Of a stretch of 64,000 nucleotides of DNA, positions 45,666 through 55,000 are shown piece by piece (position 1 is the first letter of the stretch; each line of letters begins with the position of its first letter). Origin of the DNA: Spirosoma aerolatum. GTDB taxonomy: Bacteria; Bacteroidota; Bacteroidia; Cytophagales; Spirosomataceae. The position numbers were made by a program, and so were the translations under genes. Below the pieces are notes generated by a model. It worked only from the letters and a program-made list of their open reading frames with translations. It ran no database searches and had not been told where the DNA came from. The DNA lies in assembly GCF_002056795.1 (NCBI RefSeq), contig NZ_CP020104.1, positions 5,589,501 through 5,653,500 on the forward strand, written 5' to 3'.

Positions 45666-45973
45666 ACGTTATTCTTCAGTTAATGTTGGTATAAAGCTAG
45701 TATGTAAAATTAACCAAAACCTACCAATTAAATAGGCTTATAGTCAATTATTACGCACAAATCATATTATGATAAGGAATCTATATATTAACAACCGCCT
45801 GTCTAGACTTTCACCGGACAATAGTGAGGGAATGGGCCATCATTCAGAGGCTTCCCGGCCTTGTTTCATCTCCTGTATCTGACTTACGGGAAAGCCCCAT
45901 TTCCTCACTTTACATAACCTGTTAGCCCGAATCGGTGTAAGTCCAGCAGTACTAACAATTATTTATTTACTCA
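45666..45973. other. 308-base divergent promoter region
   Basis: This AT-rich spacer lies between the receiver gene (minus) and the first ferritin-like gene (plus), so both should have promoters here. I do not see a clear -33/-7 pair or a strong hairpin. Near 45936-45956 the stretch around CGGTGTAAGTCC loosely recalls a cobalamin-riboswitch box but lacks the rest of that structure. Confidence 0.35.
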
Positions 45974-46699
45974 ATGAAAAACATGCATAATTCTACGCAA
46001 ACTGCGCCCGAGACGGCTTCCGTTCAACGGCGATCGTTTTTGCGAACTGTCGGAGCCGCAGCGGTCACCGGTGGTATTTTAACGGCCTGTTCCACAGCGG
46101 ATCTGCAAGTGAGTCCAAGCGGGGCACGGGCCGCAGCACCGGGCGACATCATTACACTACCTGGCGGTGATCTGGGCATCCTGAACTACGCCTTCGTTCT
46201 TGAGCAACTTGAAGCTCGTTTTTATGAAATGGTTCTGGCGAATCCCTATTCAGGCATAACTGCCATGGAAATGCAGATATTCCAGGATCTGCGCAACCAT
46301 GAGGTAACACACCGGGCCTTTTACCGGACCGCCCTGGGAGGTGCCGGTATCCCCGATCTAACCTTCGATTTCAGCAGTATCAACTTCCGCCAGCGTACCG
46401 ACGTGCTAGAGGCTTCCCGCATGTTTGCCGAGGTAGGTACAGCCGCGTATACAGGTGGTGGTAAATACCTGACTGATCCTGAGAACCTGAAAGTTGCGGG
46501 TAAAATTGTGTCACTCGAAGCCCGGCACGTGGCCATCATTCGCGAGATGGAATACATGAATCAAACGGCTTTTTCGGGCGACAACATCGTTATGGACGGC
46601 CTGTTCATCAAAATGGAGCCATCGGAAGTGCTGCCCAAAGCGCAAAAATATATCCTTGAAAAAATCGATGGTCGTAATCTGCCGACAGCCGTCGCCTAA
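45974..46699 (+). CDS. Ferritin-like protein (PF13668 type), Tat-exported lipoprotein
   Basis: A 241-residue protein with a Tat signal (twin arginine in VQRRSFLRTVG, Arg19-Arg20) ending in a lipobox LTAC (Cys39), so it is probably folded before export and lipidated. The ferritin-like four-helix core shows LEQLEARFYEM, an ExxH in NHEVTH and a second ExxH in SLEARHVAI; these can form a carboxylate-bridged diiron site. Family PF13668 members are linked to oxidative or desiccation stress in some organisms, but the function is not proven. A paralogue follows at 14 bases, so both are coexpressed and may form a heteromeric complex. Confidence 0.88.
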   Translation: MKNMHNSTQTAPETASVQRRSFLRTVGAAAVTGGILTACSTADLQVSPSGARAAAPGDIITLPGGDLGILNYAFVLEQLEARFYEMVLANPYSGITAMEMQIFQDLRNHEVTHRAFYRTALGGAGIPDLTFDFSSINFRQRTDVLEASRMFAEVGTAAYTGGGKYLTDPENLKVAGKIVSLEARHVAIIREMEYMNQTAFSGDNIVMDGLFIKMEPSEVLPKAQKYILEKIDGRNLPTAVA

Positions 46700-46713
46700 A
46701 CCTAGCTAAGCTC

Positions 46714-47514
46714 ATGAACTTACAAAATCTATTCAACGAACTCGAACAGGTTGATGGTGACTTTATCGGCCGGATGGAACACGTTTCCCGTCGCGGACTG
46801 TTTAGCGCATTGACCAAAAAGACTGTGGCCGTTGCCGCACCGACCATTCTGGCATCGGCCCTCAATAACGCCTACGGACAGGGCATGATGCTACCCGACA
46901 ATGTTGTGGATGTACTCAATTTTGCCCTTACGCTGGAATATCTCGAATATCGTTTTTACGACATTGGCAACAACCTGACTATGATTCCTTCGCAGTATAA
47001 GCCTGCTTTTGAACTCATTCGCCAACACGAAGAACTCCACGTCAAACTGCTCAAAAAGGTATTGGGCTCTAAAGCCATTGCCGAACCGAAGTTTGATTTT
47101 ACGGCCAAGGGTATGTTCCCGGATGTATTCAGCAATTTCCAGACCTTCGCGGCTGTTTCGCAGGCATTTGAAGATACGGGTGTACGGGCGTATAAAGGGC
47201 AGGCTCCAAACCTAATGAACGCCAAGCCCATTCTGGAAACTGCTTTGCAGATTCACTCGACCGAAGCCACCCACGCAGCCCGGATTCGGTTTTTGCGCGG
47301 TCAGAAAGGCTGGATTCCGCTGGCTAGTCCATCGGGTTTACCACCCGCCGTAGGGGCTATGGTCTACAAGGGCGAAGACAATGTAACCCAGAAGAACATC
47401 AATCTGGCAGGTATTCTGAATGGCCTGGTACCGCTGGAAGGCATTACCGAGGCCTATGACGAGCCACTGACTAAAGAAGAAGTGCTGGAGATTGTGAAGC
47501 CATTCCTGGCCTAG
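46714..47514 (+). CDS. Ferritin-like protein (PF13668 type), second copy with Tat-like signal
   Basis: A 266-residue paralogue of the preceding gene. A Tat-like signal lies after a longer n-region: SRRGLFSALTKK near 25-36, then a hydrophobic stretch VAVAAPTILASA and a cleavage-like AYGQ. The diiron pattern is conserved: LEYLEYRFYD, EELH in QHEELHVKLL and EATH in STEATHAARI. It differs from its neighbour by lacking a lipobox, so one protein may be membrane-anchored and the other soluble in the periplasm. Two imperfect or perfect palindromes follow before the sulfatase gene end. Confidence 0.88.
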   Translation: MNLQNLFNELEQVDGDFIGRMEHVSRRGLFSALTKKTVAVAAPTILASALNNAYGQGMMLPDNVVDVLNFALTLEYLEYRFYDIGNNLTMIPSQYKPAFELIRQHEELHVKLLKKVLGSKAIAEPKFDFTAKGMFPDVFSNFQTFAAVSQAFEDTGVRAYKGQAPNLMNAKPILETALQIHSTEATHAARIRFLRGQKGWIPLASPSGLPPAVGAMVYKGEDNVTQKNINLAGILNGLVPLEGITEAYDEPLTKEEVLEIVKPFLA

Positions 47515-47530
47515 CAGGTAGGAGTTGACT

Positions 47531-47598
47531 TACCCGTCAGGTGATAGTCAGGTATGGTTAGGCGTTGTCTGGCCTACTTGCCTGTCACCTGACGGGTA
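47531..47598. terminator. Imperfect long inverted repeat after the ferritin-like pair
   Basis: The outer 14 bp (TACCCGTCAGGTGA, 47531-47544, and its complement 47585-47598) pair exactly, and weaker pairing continues inward for about 14 more bases. It begins 17 bases after the stop codon. A TTTTT run appears at 47608, so it could act as an intrinsic terminator. Confidence 0.6.
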
Positions 47599-47614
47599 TA
47601 TCCGTGCTTTTTGA

Positions 47615-47657
47615 ACTCGATGCTCACCCGCGATTGTATTGCGGGTGAGCATCGAGT
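47615..47657. terminator. 17-bp perfect hairpin with a shared apical core
   Basis: ACTCGATGCTCACCCGC (47615-47631) pairs exactly with 47641-47657 around a 9-base loop, GATTGTATT. It lies 12 bases before the 3' end of the sulfatase gene, making it the likely terminator of the cassette 2 operon. The loop and closing bases match those of the hairpin at 43014-43060, while the outer arms differ completely. Confidence 0.8.
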
Positions 47658-47668
47658 AGCGACAAGCA

Positions 47669-49387
47669 TTATTTCTTTCCTGGCTTAGGGAATACCTGGT
47701 GTGTTTTGGCCCATTGGTGCCATTCGGATGCCAGTTGACGTACTTTATCGGGATGCTGAGCGGATACATCCTGGGTTTCGGTTCGGTCGGTAGCCAGATC
47801 GAACAGATGCCAGGTAGTATCGCGGCTGGCCGATACGAGTTTCCAGTTGCCGGAGCGGGCATAGCGGGCACCAAAATGCTCATTGAACAGCGATCCATGC
47901 CCGGCTGTTGCCTTTCCCTGAAATGAAGGCACCAGACTGATACCGGTTGTGGGGGTAATGGCGTGGCCTTTGTAGGTAGCCGGGTATTTCGCACCGGCCA
48001 GTTCGACAAATGTGCTCATAAAATCCATCACATGCCCCACCTGTTCGCTGTAGCTACCTTTTTTGGCCGTAATACCAGCCGGCCAGAATGCAACCAGTGG
48101 CGTGTGTATTCCCCCTTCATACGACTCGGCTTTCCAATACTGGTACGGTGTATTGGCGACATTGGCCCAACGCTGCCCAATGGATGCATACGAAGTTTGA
48201 GCCCCTGGCATAATCTGCTTTTTCAGATCATATACAATTTTCCGACCATCCCGCGTTTCACTCGGCCGGTCGAAGCCGGGACCATAGGCGGCACAGTTTT
48301 CAGGGCTCGCTCCATTGTCCGACAAAAACAGAATCAGCGTATTGTCAAGTTGACCAGTTTCGCGCAGGGCTTTAATGATACGACCAATTCCCCGGTCCAT
48401 CCGGTCGATCATGGCGGCATGAACAGCCATTGCCTGCGCATCCCATTCCTTATCGGGATTAGCCTCCCAGGTTAGGTCATCCTGAAAGCGTTTCGACAAT
48501 GGCGTTTTGGCTGGATCAATTAGCCCCAGTTTGGCCATTTTCTGATACCTGGCTTTACGTATGGCCTCCCATCCTACTTTGTACGTGTCTTTGTATTTGA
48601 CAATGTCCTCAGGCAAAGCCATTAGCGGCCAGTGCGGAGCGGTTTCGGCCACGTAGATAAAAAACGGAGCTGACGAATTCCCGTATTCTTTAATATAGGC
48701 AACCGTGGTGTCGTTGATGGCATCGGTATGGTAGTAATTTTTAGGGACATGCCTGATGGGCCTGGTGCCACTGACCAGACTGAACGGGTCAAAAAAATCG
48801 ACTACGCCCCATATGTTCCCAAAATATTTATCGAAACCCCGATTGGTTGGATACTGATCGAGGGGTGCAAAGTCGCCAAACTCTTTCTGATGGTTCAGCC
48901 AGGCCAGTTGCTCCTTTGGGTCTTTCTGAACAGTAGTGTTCGACACATGCCATTTACCCGTCATGGCGGTCCGGTAACCGGCTGTCTTCAGCACTTCGGC
49001 CAGCGTAACTGTATTGTCAGTCAGGTGTCCGCGATAACCGGGTTCATCTTCCAGATCCGTCATTTTTCCGATACCGGCCTGCTGGTTATATAACCCTGTC
49101 AGCAACGCAGCCCGCGTCGGGCAGCAGCGCGACGTATTGTAAAATTGCGTATAGCGAATACCGTTATTGGCCAGATAATCCAGATTTGGGGTTTGAATTT
49201 CGCTCCCGTAGCAACCCAAATCCGAAAAGCCCATATCATCGGCCATAATCACAATAATGTTTGGCTTACGAGCAGCCAGTGGTTGTTGGGCATCCGGGCG
49301 TTTTGTCTCGAATCCGCTAAACAGGACAAGCGCGGCTGTGGCTAGTAATACGATGGGCACCAGAATCAGGCCTTTTTTCATACGCAT
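47669..49387 (-). CDS. Type I sulfatase (arylsulfatase family), cassette 2
   Basis: A 572-residue protein with an N-terminal hydrophobic signal anchor or signal peptide (about 5-25). The sulfatase signature is complete: metal ligands in IIVIMADDMGFSDLG (Asp50, Asp51), and the formylglycine site Cys88 in CCPTRAALLTG (C-x-P-x-R). GKWH and a late metal site near LFLSDNGAS are also present. Sulfatases of this type remove sulfate esters from glycans and need a formylglycine-generating enzyme, which I do not see in the window. The gene is last in the cassette 2 operon, 18 bases after the hydrolase gene. The substrate is likely a sulfated polysaccharide. Confidence 0.93.
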   Translation of the reverse strand: MRMKKGLILVPIVLLATAALVLFSGFETKRPDAQQPLAARKPNIIVIMADDMGFSDLGCYGSEIQTPNLDYLANNGIRYTQFYNTSRCCPTRAALLTGLYNQQAGIGKMTDLEDEPGYRGHLTDNTVTLAEVLKTAGYRTAMTGKWHVSNTTVQKDPKEQLAWLNHQKEFGDFAPLDQYPTNRGFDKYFGNIWGVVDFFDPFSLVSGTRPIRHVPKNYYHTDAINDTTVAYIKEYGNSSAPFFIYVAETAPHWPLMALPEDIVKYKDTYKVGWEAIRKARYQKMAKLGLIDPAKTPLSKRFQDDLTWEANPDKEWDAQAMAVHAAMIDRMDRGIGRIIKALRETGQLDNTLILFLSDNGASPENCAAYGPGFDRPSETRDGRKIVYDLKKQIMPGAQTSYASIGQRWANVANTPYQYWKAESYEGGIHTPLVAFWPAGITAKKGSYSEQVGHVMDFMSTFVELAGAKYPATYKGHAITPTTGISLVPSFQGKATAGHGSLFNEHFGARYARSGNWKLVSASRDTTWHLFDLATDRTETQDVSAQHPDKVRQLASEWHQWAKTHQVFPKPGKK

Positions 49388-49405
49388 GAGTAAATTGATA
49401 ATCAG

Positions 49406-50476
49406 TTACTTTTTTCCGGTTAAGGATTTAATGATAGTGATTTCGTCGTCGCTGAAGGCCGAACCGTCTTTCCGATAAATGTCATGGAACCAGAGGTCCG
49501 GTTCTTTACCATCCGGCATGGGTGTCGACCAGGCGTAGATGGTGTTGGTTTTACCGGCCACAAACCCCCAGTTGATCGCTCCTATATTTTCCTGTTTCAA
49601 TATGGGCATAATTGTCTGAAATAAACTGCCATTCCGACGAGCCATATACTCGGTACAGATAAGGGGGCGGTTGTGCTGACGCAGATCGCCGATTATGTTC
49701 TTGTGTTTATCGCTATAGCCGTATTGGTGGTAGGTAATGATGTCGGAGTTTTCGAGCTGAAATTGATTCAGTTCGTTAAACTTATCCCCCCAGTTCCAGA
49801 CACCTGCGCTGATCGGCTGTGACGGATTTACGGCCCTAGCCCAGCCAAAAACAGCTTTTACCAACGGCAGACTTTTCCCGAAATACTGGTTATTACCGGG
49901 TTCGTTATACAGGTCCCACAGCAGAATACGGTCATCATTTTTAAAGGTGGTCATTACATCCTTCACATACTTTTCGAGCATGGGCAGACTGTCGGGGTGG
50001 TTCAGGATCATGGTACCAGGATCGCGTACCCAGCCACTGTTGTGGATACCTACCTTCGGTTCGGGTTGCTTACCGGGATGGTATTCGTCGTTCCAGCAAT
50101 CGTCAAAAAACACAAACATGGTCTTAATGCCGTGTTTCTGCGAAATCTGGAGGTATTGATTCAATCGATTCTTGAAACCACTGGGGTCGGATGTCCAGGC
50201 CACATGGTGCAGAAAGACCCGCATCACGTTCAGACCCAAGCCTTCTGCCCAGCCCAGTTCCTTGTCAATAGTTTGTGGATCGAAGGAAGCCGCCTGAAAC
50301 ATTTCCAACTGATTGATAGCCGTACTGGGCTGAAAATTACAGCCGCGCACCCAACCCTGTTTCTGATACCACTGAGCCGCCTTTTCGGTACTCCATTTGG
50401 TTTGCGCCTGCAGGTTTACTACCACAACCAGACACAGTATACATGTCAATAATCTCTTCATATTTTTTGTAGTCAT
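49406..50476 (-). CDS. Secreted GH5-like (clan A) glycoside hydrolase, cassette 2
   Basis: A 356-residue protein with a signal peptide (about 1-25). An alternative ATG at 50461 (residue 6) is closer to a usual signal peptide. The beta/alpha-barrel of clan GH-A is supported by VRGCNFQPSTAI, LGLNVMRVFLHHVAW, MFVFFDDCW, the acid/base Glu192 in LYNEPGN, and the nucleophile Glu276 in PLICTEYMAR. It reads as cellulase or xylanase-like, a broad group that also includes mannanases; the specificity cannot be read. It belongs to an operon with a SusCD pair and a sulfatase, so it should cut the backbone of the imported glycan. Confidence 0.88.
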   Translation of the reverse strand: MTTKNMKRLLTCILCLVVVVNLQAQTKWSTEKAAQWYQKQGWVRGCNFQPSTAINQLEMFQAASFDPQTIDKELGWAEGLGLNVMRVFLHHVAWTSDPSGFKNRLNQYLQISQKHGIKTMFVFFDDCWNDEYHPGKQPEPKVGIHNSGWVRDPGTMILNHPDSLPMLEKYVKDVMTTFKNDDRILLWDLYNEPGNNQYFGKSLPLVKAVFGWARAVNPSQPISAGVWNWGDKFNELNQFQLENSDIITYHQYGYSDKHKNIIGDLRQHNRPLICTEYMARRNGSLFQTIMPILKQENIGAINWGFVAGKTNTIYAWSTPMPDGKEPDLWFHDIYRKDGSAFSDDEITIIKSLTGKK

Positions 50477-50510
50477 TCGATTGTCATTTTATGGTCATTC
50501 TGTAGTCAAA
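50472..50510 (-). promoter_or_regulatory. Four 11-bp-spaced GTCAtt repeats before the hydrolase gene
   Basis: GTCATT occurs at 50472, 50483 and 50494, and GTCAAA at 50505, all exactly 11 bp apart. They fill the 56-base gap between the SusD gene and the hydrolase gene, and the first overlaps the hydrolase start codon (read on the minus strand as ATGAC). Repeats on one face of the helix are typical of protein-binding arrays. Whether they act as an operator or an RNA signal is unknown. Confidence 0.5.
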
Positions 50511-50532
50511 TGACTTCCCAGTGCCAATCGGT

Positions 50533-51996
50533 TTAGTATCCAGGGTTTTGAACACAGAGTTTGTTGGCATCGATTTCTACCTGCGGGATCGGGAACAGGA
50601 CGCGTTCGGGCTTGGCATTGGTAACACCCCGAGCCTGCGCCAGCGAAATAAAGGTTCCCTGTCGAATCAGGTCTTCCCGGCGTTTGCCTTCTGAATAAAA
50701 CTCCCAGCCTCTTTCCTTAAAAATCGCCGTACGAAATGCTTCCCTGGTTGGTGTATCGCCAGCGGTCAGATTCGCGATACCGGCGCGGGTACGAACCTGG
50801 TTGATCAAGGTAAACGCTTCTGTTGTTGGCCCGTTCAACTCATTTAGGGCTTCGGCACGAGTCAGCAGAATATCGGCATACCGGATAACCGGCACATCAG
50901 TACCGCTGTTGTTGCCGACCGTATTGTTATCCCAGTATTTAAAGCTACGGGCATTGTCGCCCGTCGATAGATCAACTGTTTGATCACTGCTGTTGACGTA
51001 GCTGGTGCAGATGAGCTGTAGCCGCTTGTCGTTGGGGGCAAAGCTGCTCGTGAATGCCGTCCGTAACCGGTACTGCGTGGCAAAATTGGACATGGTCGAT
51101 TTATAGACGTAGTTCGGGAATTGTGGGCTGCTTTTATAGGAAGGCGGCAACGCACCTGCCTGATACCAGTTGCCAAATGGGTCTTCGGTACGGCATTGTA
51201 GAGCCAGCAACATCTCGCGGTTGCTACTGCCTTCGTTTTCAATCCGAAACAGGTTTACGTAGTTCGGATTCAGTGAATAGTAATTTAAATCGATAACCGC
51301 TTTGGCCGCATCGGCGGCTTTCTGCCATTGTTTGGTATTCAGGAAAAACTTCGCCAGAATTCCGGTGGCATTGCCTTTATTCAAGCGGCCGTAGGCTTCT
51401 TCCTTGCCGGGATCGGGCAAATCGGGAATAGCCTGCGTCAGTTCCGTTTCGATAAAATTCAACATTTCGGCATCCGTTGCGCGGGCTAATTGTCCGGGCT
51501 GAGTGGTCGACATACGGAGCGGAACAGGACCAAAGAAACTGTACAGATTGGCATACGCCTGCGCCCGAAGTGCCCGCGCTTCTGCTTTATACAGCTTTTT
51601 ATTGGCTTCGGTCGTATTCACATTAGCAATGTTTTCGATCACCCCGTTGGCATCGCGAATAGATCGGTAGTTTGGGCCCCACATATCATCATTGAAGGTT
51701 CCCAACGACGGGTCCCAGGTAAAGTTGATGATCGTGATCAACTGTCCATTTTCGGCTCCGCCGGTGTTAAAACCCATGTCGGTGCATACTTCCGAATCGT
51801 TGATGACATAGCGGGAGTTTGACTGGGTTTGTTCCTGCGCATAGGCCGAGAATAGCAGTGACTTAATCCCACTTTCGGACGTCAGGACGTTTCCGGGCGA
51901 GAATTCAGACTTTGGTGTTACTTCCAGCGCCTGTTCGCAGGCGCCAAGTGCAAGCAGGCAACCAGTAAGCAGAATATAATTGAACGTCTTTTTCAT
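50533..51996 (-). CDS. SusD/RagB-family outer-membrane lipoprotein, cassette 2
   Basis: 487 residues from the ATG at 51996; a TTG three codons upstream is possible. The lipobox is LGAC (lipidated Cys20 from this start). SusD-type helices are visible: SESGIKSLLFSAYAQEQ, EARALRAQAYANLYSFFG and the C-terminal ERGWEFYSEGKRREDLIRQG. SusD proteins cap the SusC barrel and bind the substrate. The gap to SusC is 39 bases and the gap to the hydrolase 56 bases, so the genes are one operon, although the repeat array in the second gap hints at a local control point. Confidence 0.95.
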   Translation of the reverse strand: MKKTFNYILLTGCLLALGACEQALEVTPKSEFSPGNVLTSESGIKSLLFSAYAQEQTQSNSRYVINDSEVCTDMGFNTGGAENGQLITIINFTWDPSLGTFNDDMWGPNYRSIRDANGVIENIANVNTTEANKKLYKAEARALRAQAYANLYSFFGPVPLRMSTTQPGQLARATDAEMLNFIETELTQAIPDLPDPGKEEAYGRLNKGNATGILAKFFLNTKQWQKAADAAKAVIDLNYYSLNPNYVNLFRIENEGSSNREMLLALQCRTEDPFGNWYQAGALPPSYKSSPQFPNYVYKSTMSNFATQYRLRTAFTSSFAPNDKRLQLICTSYVNSSDQTVDLSTGDNARSFKYWDNNTVGNNSGTDVPVIRYADILLTRAEALNELNGPTTEAFTLINQVRTRAGIANLTAGDTPTREAFRTAIFKERGWEFYSEGKRREDLIRQGTFISLAQARGVTNAKPERVLFPIPQVEIDANKLCVQNPGY

Positions 51997-52035
51997 GGTT
52001 TTCAAGGAGATGACGAACGCATACTGGCTCCAGGA

Positions 52036-55000
52036 TTAGAACTGAAGGTTCAGACCGCCGGTAAAGGTTCGGGTTAAGGGGTAGGTATTGTAATCGATCC
52101 GCAAAATATTGTCGCCCAGCGCATTGGCCGCTGGATCAGCTCCTGTATACTTCGTAAATGTGGCCAGGTTCTGCCCGTTTACGAATACCGATGCACTGCT
52201 GATGTAGCGATTTTTTGGCAAAGGCAACTTGTACGAAATCCGTATAGCCTGTAACCGCAAATAGGAAGCATCTTCCACCGTTTTGTTGGTCACCTGCCGT
52301 TGCCCCTGCACATCGTTGGGTAGGAACGACGGGTAGTCGTTGGTGGGGTTGGTGGGCGTCCAGCGATTCAGGTAGGGTACGGCCAGCTTGTTCCGCCGAT
52401 AATCGACTGGATAGTATGAATCGACCAGACTGCTGTTTAGCATTTTTGCTCCCTGTGATCCCTCAAAAAATACATCCAGCACCAGAGCTTTGTAGGATAG
52501 ACTGGTATTGAATCCATAATAAAAATCGGGCAGCGATTTCCCCAGAATAACCCGGTCGCTGGCGTTGATGACTTTATTGCCATCCAGATCGCGGTATTTC
52601 AGGTCGCCGGGCCGAACGCCGGTTTGTGCCTGCCCAAAATCATCGCCGGTTTGCCATACACCATCAACCAGGTAGCCGTAAAATGATCCGATGGATTCGC
52701 CCGGTTTCAGAATGCTTACCTGCCCGATACTACCTGGTCCCGACCCGATTGACTGACTGACGTTACCAAGGCTCAATACCCGGTTCTTCAGCGTTGTAAT
52801 ATTGAACCCCACATCCAGCTTCAGGTCCGATTTGTTCAGCACAACACCTTTCAGGGCAAACTCCAGGCCTGTATTACGCATACTACCCACGTTCTCGGTG
52901 CGGCTTCCGAAGCCGGTGCTGGCGGGTTGCGGAATGTCGTACAAGAGATTGGACGTCTTGCGGTTATAGTAGTCCAGACTACCACTCAGCCGACCGTTGA
53001 AGAAACCGAAATCGATACCTATATCGGCCTGAACCGCCGATTCCCATTGTAAATCGGGATTGGCACTACGCGATGGTTGCAACGAGCTAACCTTAGTGCC
53101 ATTGAATACGGCATTACGTCCCGCCGAGTAGGTCGAAAAATAGAGGTAGTTGGCCGTCGGCTGATTCCCCGTAGCACCGTAACTAGCCCGAAATTTCAAC
53201 TCACTAATGGTCTGGCTATTTTTCAGAAAATCTTCATCCTGTATGCGCCAGGCCACAGCTGCCGATGGGAAATAGCCAAACTGTTTGTTTGGACCGAAAC
53301 GGGCAGAGCCATCCGCCCGGAGCGACGCTGTAATCAGGTATTTACCCATAAAAGAGTAATTGACACGCCCCAGAAACGAAACCAGCTTGTTTTCCTGACG
53401 ACCACTGCCCACGCCATTTAGTGTATTGTCGCCGGTACCGAGTGCATCGAACGTCAGGTCGGGCAGGGCAAAGGAGCGGGAATTGGCGATCAGCGAGCTG
53501 GATGTATACCGCTCATAGGTAGACCCGACAACGGCAACGATGCGGTGATTCTTAAATTCCTTGTTGAAGTTCAGCGTTCCTTCGGCCAGATAGTAACTCC
53601 GTTTCCCATCGCGTACGTCAGCATAGCCGTTGTACGACAACCCGGTTAAGGTCGTCGGATCAATCCAGAAATACCGCTGGTTATCGTTCAGGTCAACACC
53701 AACCCGCACTTTGGCTGATAATGAAGGCATCAGAAAGTATTCGGCATAAATGTTTCCAAAGGTACGGTAGGTGTCGCCCATACCATATTGCCCATTGATC
53801 ACGGCCAGTGGATTGTCCATTGGGGCCATTAATGGGGAGCGGTAAAATGAGCCATCGGCATTATATGGGGGCGCCGTTGGGTCGTAATTCTGCGCCATAT
53901 ACAGAGCACTGGCGTTGTCGTTCAGCCCTACGCCGGTAGCGTTGTAATAATCGCGGGTATAGGAGGTCGTCAGGCTAAGTCCTACGTTATATTTTAGCGC
54001 AACCCCATTCTCCAGATTCATGCGGGCGTTGTACCGACGAGTGCCCGATTTCAGCATGATACCATCCTGATTGAAGTACCCTACCGAGATATAGTATTTG
54101 GTATTGCCACCCGCTCCGCTAAACGACAGGTCGTGCGATTGAATAGGTGCTTCGCGCAGCAACAGACTTTGCCAGTCTGTATTGGCGTTTGGCCCCGCCA
54201 CTTTGGGAGTGCTCAGTTTGCCCAGGTCGATGATTTCGTTAATGACTCTTGTATACTCATCGCCTGTCATGAATTGTTGGGTATGAGCCACTTTCTGTAC
54301 GCCGTAGGTACCATTATACTCCACTTTCAACTTGCCATCTTTCCCTTTTTTTGTGGTGATGATTACCACGCCATTAGCCCCCCTGGACCCGTAAATTGCC
54401 GAAGCTGAAGCATCTTTCAGAATCTCAATGGACTCAATATCAGATGGATTCAGACTATTCAACGGCGTCCGATTGTTAGGATTACTGGTTGTTCCTCCAG
54501 CACTAGCCGACCCGATAGCGGTACCGTCATTGACGGGTAGCCCGTCTACTACATACAACGGATCATTATTGCCCGTAATGGAGGTAATACCCCGAATCTG
54601 TACGCTCATGGTAGCGCTTGGTTCGCCACTTTTCTGGTAAATCTGAACCCCCGGCGACCGGCCAATCAGCGTTTGCTGCAAGTTCACATTGGTGCCACGG
54701 GTCAAGTCCTGTGCTTTCAGCGATGTGACCGAACCGGTCAGATCACTTTTACGAACCGTACCATAGCCCACCACAACCACCTCGTTGAGCGACTGATTGT
54801 TTTCCTGAAGCTGGACATTAATCTCGGAGCTATTATTGACAACCACTTCCTGGGCCACGTATCCTACGTAGGAAAACACCAGCGTAAGTGTTGATGCCCC
54901 GCCAGCCGGTTCGGGAACACTAATCTGATAACGACCATTCGCATCGGTTGTGGTACCCCGGTTAGTACCTTTCACAACCACACTCACCCCTGGCAACGGA

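Noticed and set aside
45930..45965. A possible cobalamin-riboswitch box near CGGTGTAAGTCC
   Set aside because: Only one short box resembles the consensus. The other conserved boxes and stems are missing, and the ferritin-like gene downstream is not a usual target.
50472..50510. CRISPR-like regular spacing of GTCATT
   Set aside because: The units are six bases at 11-bp spacing and there are no spacers of CRISPR size or cas genes; a binding array is more likely.
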